Of a stretch of DNA of 27,884 nt, positions 8,101 to 14,345 are shown piece after piece. The stretch is from XYB2-FULL-45-11 sp964355525 (lineage in GTDB: Bacteria; Patescibacteriota; Patescibacteriia; UBA9934; GWF2-40-263), in assembly GCA_964355525.1 (NCBI GenBank), contig CAYHDY010000010.1:1-27884 (forward strand). Direction: 5' to 3'. Numbering within the stretch: position 1 is the stretch's first letter; each line of letters begins with the position of its first letter. Made by a program: the position numbers and the translations under genes. The notes under the pieces were generated by a model that ran no database searches, was not told the DNA's origin, and was given only the letters and a program-made list of their open reading frames with translations.

Positions 8101-8491
8101 GTTGTTTTGCAAGACCTTTGTTGTAATTTAAAGCCGCTTTCAAGTCCTTGATATTTTTTTCTCGTGTGGCGATTTGTTCGGTAATGTCACCTTTGTGATC
8201 CATGACGTGTTTCAGTAATGCATCTGCATTTTTTGTTGCGTCTTCCATACGGGCGATTTCCGCGGCAATGCTTGCTTGAACATCTTTGTGCAACAAAAAT
8301 TGAGACAATTCTTTTTTTGTTTTGTCATTCAATTCCGCCGCAGCAAGCGCTTGTTGAACTGTTTCAGGATACGCTTCTGTCCATTGTTGCGCGGCATCTT
8401 CCGCTTTTTGTCTTTTGTTTCGTTCCGGTTTTTTGGAACGTGTTTCCTCCATGGAAGCTTGTGAATGTTCTCGATTTGTTCGTGCGGACAT
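5165..8491 (-). CDS. Large coiled-coil protein with an FtsK-gamma-like winged helix
   Basis: About 1100 residues, interrupted by a 100-N gap, so length and frame across the gap are provisional. The N-terminal third is charged, Glu/Lys/Gln-rich and probably coiled coil, then becomes a Pro/Glu-rich linker. Residues about 428-490 (7022-7210) closely resemble the FtsK gamma domain, the winged helix that reads polar KOPS sites: DPVYDDAMDAITKEG, then SISLLQRKLGIGYGRAARII, then EKEGIVGPSHG. No Walker motifs of an FtsK motor are visible. The C-terminal half holds two copies of an alpha/beta module (about 6275-6495 and 5425-5655) and long Lys/Glu-rich stretches. No signal peptide or membrane helix is seen, so it is probably cytoplasmic or nucleoid-associated. 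An extended -10 sits about 30 bases upstream. The function is unknown; a DNA-binding scaffold is an inference. Confidence 0.85.
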   Translation of the reverse strand: MSARTNREHSQASMEETRSKKPERNKRQKAEDAAQQWTEAYPETVQQALAAAELNDKTKKELSQFLLHKDVQASIAAEIARMEDATKNADALLKHVMDHKGDITEQIATREKNIKDLKAALNYNKGLAKQLAGDGNDALAKKIRSLQEITKRIDMLTKKISREKKKSIDLKLRALPQETKEIDFTEESTQTDVSPLEENDSEIADRVAVPEIQTPPSKTEPHHFPERQSQPYKIETGTSEDTQEPLQIDKQKITKNLPSQAMRGSIEASKSEIAPNETITKMTGLSLEQKKKNENEIRQDIDFQISQLPDSSVETEMLAAQKNLQELKKASPKEQTEQTNQQLIMALYRVRALEKXXXXXXXXXXXXXXXXXXXXXXXXXXXXXXXXXXPIAAESEKTQETVFEAVPEIAVAAPKTEAAPIVEQEEHDPVYDDAMDAITKEGSASISLLQRKLGIGYGRAARIIDTMEKEGIVGPSHGPNKPRELLKTDTSKREVLSESEPKIEDMTLEQIREAQIGTYAEWNRLNEKFQTEQTRENYEAYAAAAAVHNKLQDRAEALEAASSSEPEIVRTYIPTDAELANMNVDQLNDVSAAVYQEALKWQRRADNNLTLKNRDANKAAWKRYSDVISNLKRYRDQLYESTTQEPTEPVAEPVKTIELKPQRTVEKTVSIRGLELSWGFNPNGKSFDFVIEGHGAVDLGKNKEMAEKRFQYAVNMAANARDTLTSDQIDTLFDEIEEPGPSRLPKEGAPAELLHAWDLSMERFDGDEEAVKDSLISFGVPKKVMDNLTSLKELSDMANKAGRFSPTNKKVRDALLKFVEETNIQEADLAREEEDKKRKKEGLNPLGTVESVSRKSIAHKSMEARRDTPVTPRYDSTYTENKKTVVESAEDKKRREEQERKSKVKEEKLWKQNEPLPKATEGEGEQTFFGKETSEALRAEPERLNRTENVAGMNIAMDWDDAQGAYTLDVPNTHEKILIGRDKDEASKLFDLTSSKLFDLSLSGKERDEDALDSVFDNIAETALDRRHAEDYAGTVGEDVSVIESVRDAFETLSSDEREDRGFPASWDEIINPPKPSFLKRTFGNPLRDQRQLFAKLKAFANTTETTP
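7325..7424. other. Scaffold gap (100 N) inside the 5165 gene
   Basis: The placeholder lies in the Pro/Glu-rich linker upstream of the FtsK-gamma-like region. The reading frame stays open on both sides, but the missing length is unknown, and the two sides being one gene is an assumption supported by similar composition. Confidence 0.98.
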
Positions 8492-8520
8492 AGAGCGAGT
8501 TTGATAGGTGAATTACCTAT

Positions 8521-8531
8521 AAAATACCATA
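8521..8531 (-). promoter_or_regulatory. Extended -10 promoter for the 5165 gene
   Basis: On the minus strand TATGG-TATTTT gives TG-n plus the -10 hexamer TATTTT (8521-8526). There is no convincing -35 at 17 bases. Predicted transcription start is near 8514, giving a leader of about 22 bases. It is arranged back to back with the + strand promoter at 8559-8586. Confidence 0.5.
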
Positions 8532-8558
8532 AAAAAGATCATGCGCACAGAGGTGATA

Positions 8559-8586
8559 TTGACAATTTCTGATTTTATGTTACATT
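8559..8586 (+). promoter_or_regulatory. Promoter reading into the gapped gene at 8702
   Basis: TTGACA (8559-8564), a 16-base spacer ending in ATTTTATGT, and TACATT (8581-8586). The ATTTTATG segment before the -10 also occurs in the promoters of the diguanylate cyclase and the 22303 gene. The start codon it serves would lie in the following gap. Confidence 0.6.
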
Positions 8587-8601
8587 AGATCGTTCCACAG
8601 A

Positions 8602-8701
8602 NNNNNNNNNNNNNNNNNNNNNNNNNNNNNNNNNNNNNNNNNNNNNNNNNNNNNNNNNNNNNNNNNNNNNNNNNNNNNNNNNNNNNNNNNNNNNNNNNNN
8701 N
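8602..8701. other. Scaffold gap (100 N)
   Basis: Exactly 100 N. It hides the start of the gene that ends at 8947. Confidence 0.98.
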
Positions 8702-8947
8702 GGCAAGATTCTTGCATCGCACTCGGCAACGGAATTGGAAAAGGTCGTCGGAAATGCCGTGGCTTTTCTCATGCGTGTGAGAGGGATCATTGAATCCCCG
8801 ACTCGAAGTGAGGTTGTCGATGATCTGATCATCAGGCCGCGCACATCGATCTATCAGTCAAAGACAGAGGCATACGGAAAGTTGTTCTATTGCGCACAAG
8901 CCATGCTTGCCGGGTCGAAGGTCAACCCACGCGCCATGGCTGGCTAA
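8702..8947 (+). CDS. Unknown protein, C-terminal 81 residues only
   Basis: The frame is open from the gap edge (GKILASHSATELEKVVGNAV...) to the TAA at 8945-8947. The upstream promoter at 8559 and the coding-like codon pattern support a real gene whose start is in the gap. The visible part looks mixed helical, with no motif I recognise (includes AFLMRVRGIIESP and KTEAYGKLFYCAQAML). The next gene starts 44 bases downstream on the same strand, with no terminator seen between, so the two are probably cotranscribed. Confidence 0.6.
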   Translation, partial: GKILASHSATELEKVVGNAVAFLMRVRGIIESPTRSEVVDDLIIRPRTSIYQSKTEAYGKLFYCAQAMLAGSKVNPRAMAG

Positions 8948-8991
8948 ACTAAGAACCGTTCCTATCGATGGAACAAAAGGATGGTGATGCC

Positions 8992-9807
8992 ATGTGGCAA
9001 ACACTTCGTAAGCACGTCATAGCGATTCGTGACCGAGTGCAATCTTTCTTTGCGGATTCCGAAGACAACGAATCCTTTTCGAACGTTGTTGATCTCGTTT
9101 GCGGGAAGGAATCGGAACGCGACTCCTCCCACGACCCCTCCCTTGCAGGCCCGGCAGCTGCTCGGGCAGGAGGGGAGAACGCAGGTTACGGCGAAGTGCT
9201 CTTGTTCCAAACCAAAGCACAACGCGTGCAGGCGCGGATCGAAGCACAACAACTACACGAACAAGCGGAAAAAGCGCAACGAGACAAAGATCGCGAGCGC
9301 GCACGTCGGGAGATGATTGCCGCGAACAAACTGGTGGTTCTTTCAACGACAGATCCGCGTTTCCAACAGTGCTGCGATGAGTATTTTCCGGACCGGCCGA
9401 TCTTGTCCGCCTACCTCGTCCGCACAGTGATCGAACACGAAGGTTCCTTGCTCGTTTTGCGCCTTATCTGCTCGGCGCTTGCAAAGGCACTTCCGGATGT
9501 AAAAGAAGACATCTCAACGGAAACAGCTCGTCGTATGAGTGTTGAGACGGACATTGATGAGACCAGACGGTTGATCAATGCCTGCTGGACGCTCGGGGGC
9601 GATAAGATCAGGGAAGCTGTTTGGAATCTCGGAGTCAAACTCAATGGGTTTGATCCTGGAGACAATCTTCCGAAAGATGAGTGGCAGGAGTTCGGGAACG
9701 AATCCGTCGCTCTCGACCATTACAAGATCTACACCCGCATTTTCGCTTGTGCCTACGTCATGCTGCTTGCAACCAAAGCGGCGCATCGAACATCACACGT
9801 CGCCTAA
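8992..9807 (+). CDS. Unknown helical protein with an in-frame palindromic insert
   Basis: 271 residues from the ATG at 8992, which has AAGGATGG about 10 bases upstream. An in-frame ATG at 8968 would add eight residues but has no ribosome site. The protein has an amphipathic N-terminus, an inserted Ala/Gly-rich segment (PSLAGPAAARAGG) encoded by a GC-rich repeat at 9131-9174, a charged coiled-coil stretch (about residues 75-110) and a C-terminal helical domain ending in a hydrophobic helix (IFACAYVMLLATKAA). No known family is recognised. It lies downstream of the partial 8702 gene and has its own terminator. Like its neighbours in this accessory block it uses a Shine-Dalgarno start and AAG/CTC-rich codons. 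Confidence 0.8.
   Translation: MWQTLRKHVIAIRDRVQSFFADSEDNESFSNVVDLVCGKESERDSSHDPSLAGPAAARAGGENAGYGEVLLFQTKAQRVQARIEAQQLHEQAEKAQRDKDRERARREMIAANKLVVLSTTDPRFQQCCDEYFPDRPILSAYLVRTVIEHEGSLLVLRLICSALAKALPDVKEDISTETARRMSVETDIDETRRLINACWTLGGDKIREAVWNLGVKLNGFDPGDNLPKDEWQEFGNESVALDHYKIYTRIFACAYVMLLATKAAHRTSHVA
9131..9174. repeat. GC-rich palindromic element (GGCAGCTG type) within the 8992 gene
   Basis: CCCCTCCC at the left and GGAGGGG at the right enclose CCCGGCAGCTGC. The core CCGGCAGCTG is shared with the intergenic element at 11822-11866 when that element is read on the opposite strand. It is translated in frame without disrupting the gene, as an Ala/Gly/Pro-rich segment. Confidence 0.6.
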
Positions 9808-9832
9808 CCCTGAATCATTCAGGGTTTTTTTA
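9806..9832 (+). terminator. Intrinsic terminator of the 8992 gene
   Basis: The stem AACCCTGAA / TTCAGGGTT (9806-9826, loop TCA) is followed by a run of seven T. The stop codon TAA (9805-9807) overlaps the base of the stem. Confidence 0.9.
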
Positions 9833-9838
9833 TAACAC

Positions 9839-9870
9839 AAAACAACACTCGATGACTCGAGTGTTGTTTT
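9839..9870 (-). terminator. Terminator of the 9885-10802 operon
   Basis: A perfect 14-bp stem AAAACAACACTCGA / TCGAGTGTTGTTTT with a four-base loop (9853-9856). It lies just past the end of the minus strand gene and could act in both directions, because T runs exist on both strands. Confidence 0.75.
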
Positions 9871-9884
9871 TATTTCAAAAATTT

Positions 9885-10511
9885 TTAACGACTGCCGGGT
9901 GGTTTTTCGCGACCTACACCAGATGTGCTAGATGAAATTTCTTGTTGATGCTTTCCGGAATCTTTCAAAACCTCACGACCTGCTTCAGACGCAGTGCCTG
10001 TTGATTCCATTTCTTGTGCTGTAAATTTTGTGATTGCGCCTTTTAAGTCACTGCCGAAATTTGAGAAGAATTTTTCTATTTTACTTTTTCCTTGCGCAAG
10101 GAGCCATGCATCTTCCGGACTTCCAATTTTTGCCACATCTTTTTTCGAGGCTCCGTTCATGCGAAGGGAGTCTTTTGGATCACGTCCGGCTTTTACCGCA
10201 CTGTCCCATGTTTGTTTAAACGATTGGAAATCCGAATTGTTCAACTCGGCAATATCGGATATGGATCCTTCCGCTCTGTTCATTGCCATACCTCTGCTTG
10301 ATGGACCAGATCCATGCATAACAGACTGTCTTAACTCATCTACTTTTTTGTTTTCACGTCGTGATCGTTCTTCATCTGTTTCTCTTTTAATATCGGATAC
10401 AGCTTGATCTGCTCTTAAAGAAGCATCCTCAGTCGTTGGTTGAGCTTCTGTCTTAGGTGCGCGCCATTCCGCATTGTTTGCGTTTTGTGTTTCTCGTGAA
10501 TTTCCACTCAT
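9885..10511 (-). CDS. Unknown hydrophilic protein, paralogue of the 10551 gene
   Basis: 208 residues, highly charged and Ser/Asn/Gln-rich, with no signal peptide or membrane segment. Its N-terminus (ANNAEWRAPKTEAQ) and C-terminus (ASEAGREVLKDSGK...SSSTSGVG) match the two ends of the 83-residue protein encoded just upstream, so the two are paralogues that differ by a central insertion. That central part (QSFKQTWDSAVKAGRDPKDSL...SKKDV) faintly resembles a segment of the 5165 protein (AWDLSMERF...VKDSL...PKKVM). It starts 39 bases after the stop of the 10551 gene, with no strong ribosome site, so it probably depends on the upstream promoter. Function unknown. Confidence 0.75.
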   Translation of the reverse strand: MSGNSRETQNANNAEWRAPKTEAQPTTEDASLRADQAVSDIKRETDEERSRRENKKVDELRQSVMHGSGPSSRGMAMNRAEGSISDIAELNNSDFQSFKQTWDSAVKAGRDPKDSLRMNGASKKDVAKIGSPEDAWLLAQGKSKIEKFFSNFGSDLKGAITKFTAQEMESTGTASEAGREVLKDSGKHQQEISSSTSGVGREKPPGSR

Positions 10512-10550
10512 AGAATTTGTTTATGTTGTTGCGTTTGCTTGAAAGATGAT

Positions 10551-10802
10551 TTAAGTGTTTTTGATTCCTCCAGCACCACTACGATCCGTTGAAGAGTTTC
10601 CTTTAGCTCTATTTGCAGAGTTTTTAAGGACATCTTTTGCTTCTTCTGATAATGCTGGCGGCTCGACTTCTTCTCCGGCCTTAAACCAATTATTAACGGT
10701 ATTATCAATATCCGCAGCGGCTGCGTTTGCTTGAGCTTCGGCCTTGTCTTTTCCATCTGTCGTATCTGTTTTTGGTGCTTCCCATTTTGCGTTTTGGCTC
10801 AT
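10551..10802 (-). CDS. Unknown small hydrophilic protein (83 residues)
   Basis: The ATG at 10802 has GAAGGAG eight bases upstream and a clear promoter at 10858-10886. Longer in-frame starts exist but lie upstream of, or inside, that promoter. The product is acidic and probably partly disordered (MSQNAKWEAPKTDTTDG...). It ends SEEAKDVLKNSANRAKG...GAGGIKNT and resembles the two ends of the 208-residue neighbour. It is probably the first gene of a two-gene operon ending at the hairpin at 9839-9870. No known domain is recognised. Confidence 0.75.
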   Translation of the reverse strand: MSQNAKWEAPKTDTTDGKDKAEAQANAAAADIDNTVNNWFKAGEEVEPPALSEEAKDVLKNSANRAKGNSSTDRSGAGGIKNT

Positions 10803-10857
10803 GTCGGGTGCTCCTTCGATAGACATAGAATGTTTGGTTAAAGAATTTATCAAAAGC

Positions 10858-10886
10858 AATATACCAAAAATTTGCTCTTTCGTCAA
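10858..10886 (-). promoter_or_regulatory. Promoter of the 10802 operon
   Basis: On the minus strand: TTGACG (10881-10886), a 17-base spacer ending TTTTTGG, and TATATT (10858-10863), with TG-n before the -10. The predicted leader is about 50 bases and carries a Shine-Dalgarno. Confidence 0.75.
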
Positions 10887-10915
10887 TGTTTCTTTTGAAA
10901 AGATGGGGATATGTC

Positions 10916-10944
10916 TTGACTTTCGGTCTGTTTTGGCATAAGGT
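10916..10944 (+). promoter_or_regulatory. Promoter of the 10977 gene
   Basis: TTGACT (10916-10921), a 17-base spacer, and TAAGGT (10939-10944). The -10 is weak, but spacing and position fit a leader of about 26 bases. It is divergent from the 10858-10886 promoter; the two -35 boxes are 29 bases apart, so they may share a regulator. Confidence 0.5.
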
Positions 10945-10976
10945 TGTTTTGCCAATTTCGGCAGGAGGAAACAGTC

Positions 10977-11783
10977 ATGAGTAGCAGCGGAACGGGAACG
11001 GGGAGCGCGAGTTCGAAATCATCGGACAAACGGTCGCCAACGGAAGTGTTTCTCGAGTTCATTGACGAACTGTACCAGAACAAGGTGATGGGGAAGAATC
11101 TCCATAGCTTTCTCAAGATCGGTACGACACAGTTCTTCAGCAGTGCGGAGTGGACGCAAGAAACGGCTGTTCGCATGGCGAATGGCGTTCGTCTGCTGTT
11201 CGAATGTGAATCTTCTCAGGTCTTTCTCAAGAAGGCATATGGCCGTTACACGAAAGAATCCGACGGGTTGCGCGCGATTATGCGTGCGGCTCGCATGATT
11301 CCGGGCGTGAAGAGTGAGGATCTTGCGTTCATCGAAGCGATCTATTTCATCTTCGTCGCGGCGAGCAAGAACGATCAGGAACTGCTCGCTGTTCTCGATA
11401 CACGGGTCTACAAGCTCGACACGTCCGTTCACGCGAAGCCGCTCAACGATCTCCTCGACTCGCTTTTGAAAAACAAGTGCTTGGAAATTCCCACGCACAA
11501 GAGTGCTGTGAAGTTTCTTCTTTCTCCGATGTGCGCGACGTGGAGTACAGAAGTCTGTACGTATGCCTTTGCTCAGCTCAACCTTCGGAACTTTTTTCTC
11601 ACGCACGATGAAGCGGCTCTGCGCGAATTCGTGTTGCAAGCGCGGGAATGTCATCCCTCGGTTGCAAAGAAACTGATTCCGATCGCAACGACGCTCACGA
11701 TCATGTTTCAGCAAAACATGGTTCTGCGCTTTGAAGCGATCTGCTACGTACTGCACGCGGCTCGTCTCTTCTACCAATCCTGA
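10977..11783 (+). CDS. Unknown all-helical protein (268 residues)
   Basis: The ATG at 10977 is preceded by AGGAGG with an eight-base spacer, one of the strongest ribosome sites in the window; the longer frame from 10944 starts inside the promoter and is rejected. The product begins with a Ser/Gly linker (MSSSGTGTGSASSKSSDK), followed by a continuous series of predicted amphipathic helices to the C-terminus, with no signal peptide and no catalytic motif I recognise. It is monocistronic, with its own promoter and terminator. It shares style with the 22303 protein (helical, strong ribosome site, GC-rich codons), but I cannot show homology by eye. Function unknown. Confidence 0.85.
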   Translation: MSSSGTGTGSASSKSSDKRSPTEVFLEFIDELYQNKVMGKNLHSFLKIGTTQFFSSAEWTQETAVRMANGVRLLFECESSQVFLKKAYGRYTKESDGLRAIMRAARMIPGVKSEDLAFIEAIYFIFVAASKNDQELLAVLDTRVYKLDTSVHAKPLNDLLDSLLKNKCLEIPTHKSAVKFLLSPMCATWSTEVCTYAFAQLNLRNFFLTHDEAALREFVLQARECHPSVAKKLIPIATTLTIMFQQNMVLRFEAICYVLHAARLFYQS

Positions 11784-11805
11784 TCCTCCCCCCGAGGATT
11801 TTTTT
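11783..11805 (+). terminator. Intrinsic terminator of the 10977 gene
   Basis: The stem ATCCTC / GAGGAT (11783-11788 with 11794-11799), C5 loop, then seven T. It overlaps the stop codon by one base. Confidence 0.85.
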
Positions 11806-11821
11806 AATTCTAAAATTCTAA

Positions 11822-11866
11822 TCCCTAACCCCTTGCCTGGCAGCTGCCGGGCTTGCCCCTAACCCA
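11822..11866. repeat. Intergenic palindromic element (GGCAGCTGCC type)
   Basis: CCCTAACCCC and CCCCTAACCC flank the near-perfect palindrome CCTGGCAGCTGCCGGG. Its core is shared with the in-gene element at 9131-9174. The right end supplies the possible -35 (TTGCCC) of miaB. Confidence 0.65.
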
Positions 11867-11881
11867 TTTTTCCAGTATTCT
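11853..11881 (+). promoter_or_regulatory. Candidate miaB promoter (predicted leaderless)
   Basis: TTGCCC (11853-11858), a 17-base spacer and TATTCT (11876-11881). Nine bases separate the -10 from the ATG at 11891, the same spacing as at four other genes here. The -10 lacks the TG extension. The -35 is inside the repeat element. Confidence 0.5.
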
Positions 11882-11890
11882 CGACTCGTT

Positions 11891-13285
11891 ATGCCAGACT
11901 CATTGCCAAAATTTCATCTCATTACGTTCGGATGTCAGATGAACAAAAATGATTCCGAACGCATGGAAACTCTTTTGAAAGGGGTCGGGTTTGAATCGAC
12001 AGATGTTCCGGAAGAGGCGGATGTGATTTTGATCAACACTTGTTCAGTTCGTCAAAGCGCGGAAGATCGCGTCTTCAGTAAAATTCATGCGTTTCAGGAA
12101 TTAAAAGAAAAAAATCCGAAATTAATCGTCGGTATCACAGGATGTATGCCGGGTCGTGATCGCGACGGAGCGATTCGCAAACGTCTGCCGATCGTGGATT
12201 TGTATTTTCCGATTTCCGAGATGGGACAATTGCCGCGATGGATCGGGGAACTGCGACCGGAACTCGTGAATAGTGAAGATACGATCGCCGACTATTTGAA
12301 AATCCGTCCCGAGTATCACTCGATCAAACAAGCGTACGTCAGTATTCAAACCGGATGTAATAAATTTTGCACGTATTGTGTCGTACCATTTGCGCGCGGG
12401 CTCGAAAAGAATCGTCCCGTGAAAGATATTCTCGATGAGATTCGAGATCTTGCATTGCACGGATGTGTCGAAGTGACATTGCTCGGACAAACTGTAAACA
12501 GTTATCTCGCGCCGGATGCGGAGAATTTTTCGAGTGAGAATCCTTTCGAAAATCATTTCGCAAAACTTTTGTGGGAAGTGAATCGAATCAAAGAAATCAA
12601 ACGATTGCATTTCACCGCACCGCATCCGTTGCATATGACAGACGAGGTGATCGATGCGATGACGCTTCCGGCCCACGTGAATTTCATTCATCTTCCTGTG
12701 CAATCGGGTGATGATGAAGTGCTACGACGAATGAACCGCCGATACACCGCCGCTCAATTTATTGATGTTGTGAAACGATTACGGACGAAGATTCCGAACA
12801 TCGCAATTGGAACCGATATTATCGTCGGGTTCAGTGGAGAATCGAATGAGCAATTCGAAAAGACGGTTGAACTGTATCGCGAAGTTGGGTTTGATATTTC
12901 TTACACAGCGCAGTATTCGGTGCGATCGGGAACGGCTGCACATCGCGCATTCAAAGATGATGTGACGCGCGAGGAAAAGAAACGTCGATGGAATGCATTG
13001 CAATCGTTGCAAGAATCGATCACGAAAGAAAAGAATCAGCGATTCGTCGATGAAATTGTGAGTGTACTTGTTGATCGTTATGAACCGCCGAAGATAACAG
13101 ATGAGATGCTTTCGATGCCCGGCAACATTCAAGAGATCCTTTCGAAACAACCCGGATATTGTTACGGAAATTCTCGTGAGATGAAGTTGGTTCGATTCGT
13201 GGGTTCGAAAGAACTCGTTGGCGAGATTGTAGATGTTCGTATCGAAAAAGCGGAGACATGGATTTTAGAAGGAAAACGAATATGA
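11891..13285 (+). CDS. miaB: tRNA-2-methylthio-N6-isopentenyladenosine synthase
   Basis: A radical-SAM methylthiotransferase that adds the 2-methylthio group to i6A37 of tRNAs in the cytoplasm, acting after MiaA. The 464-residue protein has the N-terminal UPF0004 domain with three cluster-binding cysteines (GCQMN C15, NTCSVR C51, TGCM C85), the radical SAM motif CNKFCTYC near residue 156 and a C-terminal TRAM-like domain ending KLVRFVGSKELVGEIVDVRI. A segment of about 25 residues (PPKITDEMLSMPGNIQ...) sits in the TRAM region. Length is near the family norm. No Shine-Dalgarno precedes the ATG; the -10 is 9 bases upstream. It overlaps miaA by four bases (ATGA), so the two successive enzymes of ms2i6A synthesis are translationally coupled. 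MiaB rather than MtaB is supported by this pairing. Confidence 0.95.
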   Translation: MPDSLPKFHLITFGCQMNKNDSERMETLLKGVGFESTDVPEEADVILINTCSVRQSAEDRVFSKIHAFQELKEKNPKLIVGITGCMPGRDRDGAIRKRLPIVDLYFPISEMGQLPRWIGELRPELVNSEDTIADYLKIRPEYHSIKQAYVSIQTGCNKFCTYCVVPFARGLEKNRPVKDILDEIRDLALHGCVEVTLLGQTVNSYLAPDAENFSSENPFENHFAKLLWEVNRIKEIKRLHFTAPHPLHMTDEVIDAMTLPAHVNFIHLPVQSGDDEVLRRMNRRYTAAQFIDVVKRLRTKIPNIAIGTDIIVGFSGESNEQFEKTVELYREVGFDISYTAQYSVRSGTAAHRAFKDDVTREEKKRRWNALQSLQESITKEKNQRFVDEIVSVLVDRYEPPKITDEMLSMPGNIQEILSKQPGYCYGNSREMKLVRFVGSKELVGEIVDVRIEKAETWILEGKRI

Positions 13286-14313
13286 AACCAAAACTGATCG
13301 CCATTGTCGGGCCGACTGCGAGTGGAAAAACTTCGCTTGGGATTGAAATTGCAAAGATGATTGATGGGGAAGTGATCTCGGTGGATTCCCGCATGGTGTA
13401 TCGCGGGATGGATATCGGAACGGCGAAACCGGATCGTTTCCCCCCTCCTTCTTTAAGGAGGGGGCTAGGGGGTGGTCGTGGGGTGGTCGTGCAGGTGGTT
13501 CCTCGAAATAACATCGAGAGTCTGTTTGAATTAACAGAACCTTACGTTGTCGAAAATGTTTCTCACTGGGGAATTGATCTTATTGATCCTGACGAAGATT
13601 ACTCGGTCGCACAATTCAAAACATACGCAGAAAAAAAGATTCAAGAAATTTTGCATCGGAATCATGTTCCGATTCTTGTTGGAGGAACCGGATTATGGCT
13701 TTCGGCCGTGATCGACAATCTTGATTTATCTTCGACACCGTCAGATGAAACGCTTCGCAACGAACTCGAAACACGATCACTTTCGGATTTGTTTGCCGAG
13801 TATAAACGACTCGATCCGATTGGTGCGGAAACGATCGATCGCGAAAATAAACGTCGTGTGGTGCGCGCACTCGAGGTGACGCGATTAACAGGGAAACCGT
13901 TTTCCCAATTGCAAACGCGAGGTGAATCGAAATACGATGTGTTGCAAATCGGTTTGTCTGTTGAGCGCGAAATACTTAACGATCGAATCAATCATCGCGT
14001 CGACGAAATGATCGCGCGTGAACTCGTCACGGAAGTTCGTGGACTTCGAACGAAATACGGATGCACGGTTGAATCGATGACAGGAATCGGTTACCGTCAA
14101 ATCTGTGCGTTCCTCGATCGCTCTCCCTCCCCTGCGAGGGGGAGGGTCGGGGAGGGGGGTTGCACCCTCGCCGATGCTATCGAAGAAATTAAAAAAGATA
14201 CACGTCATTTCGCGAAACGTCAGATGACGTGGTTCAAACGTGATCCTCGAATTATTTGGATCGAAAATTCGAGCGAAGCGATTGAACTTACAAAACAATT
14301 TTTTGGAAAATAA
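13282..14313 (+). CDS. miaA: tRNA dimethylallyltransferase with two repeat-encoded inserts
   Basis: Transfers dimethylallyl from DMAPP to A37 of tRNA. The start ATG at 13282 overlaps the miaB stop (ATGA); an in-frame ATG at 13258 lies inside miaB and is rejected. The 343-residue product keeps all family motifs: P-loop GPTASGKTS, DSRMVYRGMDIGTAKP, LVGGTGLW, ENKRRVVRALEV, GIGYRQ and RQMTWFKRD. Two segments are foreign to the family and are encoded by GC-rich palindromes: PPPSLRRGLGGGRG after GTAKPDRF (13440-13479), and SPSPARGRVGEGG before the last conserved helices (14121-14160). Both keep the frame and lie between conserved blocks, so the enzyme is probably active. The stop overlaps the terminator of the opposing gene. 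Confidence 0.95.
   Translation: MKPKLIAIVGPTASGKTSLGIEIAKMIDGEVISVDSRMVYRGMDIGTAKPDRFPPPSLRRGLGGGRGVVVQVVPRNNIESLFELTEPYVVENVSHWGIDLIDPDEDYSVAQFKTYAEKKIQEILHRNHVPILVGGTGLWLSAVIDNLDLSSTPSDETLRNELETRSLSDLFAEYKRLDPIGAETIDRENKRRVVRALEVTRLTGKPFSQLQTRGESKYDVLQIGLSVEREILNDRINHRVDEMIARELVTEVRGLRTKYGCTVESMTGIGYRQICAFLDRSPSPARGRVGEGGCTLADAIEEIKKDTRHFAKRQMTWFKRDPRIIWIENSSEAIELTKQFFGK
13440..13479. repeat. Palindromic element family 1 (copy 2), in frame in miaA
   Basis: A perfect 10-bp stem CCCCCTCCTT / AAGGAGGGGG (13441-13450 with 13455-13464, loop CTTT), then CTAGGGGGTGGTCG. The segment GGGGTGGTCG is repeated immediately after the tail. Confidence 0.85.
14121..14160. repeat. GC-rich palindromic element, in frame in miaA (second insert)
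   Basis: CTCCCTCCCC-TGCG-AGGGGGAGGG followed by TCGGGGAGGGGGG. It has the same design as family 1 (hairpin plus G-rich tail) but a different sequence; encodes SPSPARGRVGEGG. Confidence 0.7.
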
Positions 14314-14345
14314 AAATCGTCCAGGCTTTTGCGAGCGATGGACGA
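14312..14345 (-). terminator. Terminator of the diguanylate cyclase gene
   Basis: On the minus strand: TCGTCCA (14339-14345), a 15-base loop, TGGACGA (14317-14323), then five T. It begins at the stop codon of the minus strand gene and overlaps the end of miaA by two bases. Confidence 0.75.

Noticed and set aside
10551..10955. 134-residue version of the 83-residue protein
   Set aside because: Its start lies upstream of the strong promoter at 10858-10886, so the extra residues would not be transcribed from it.
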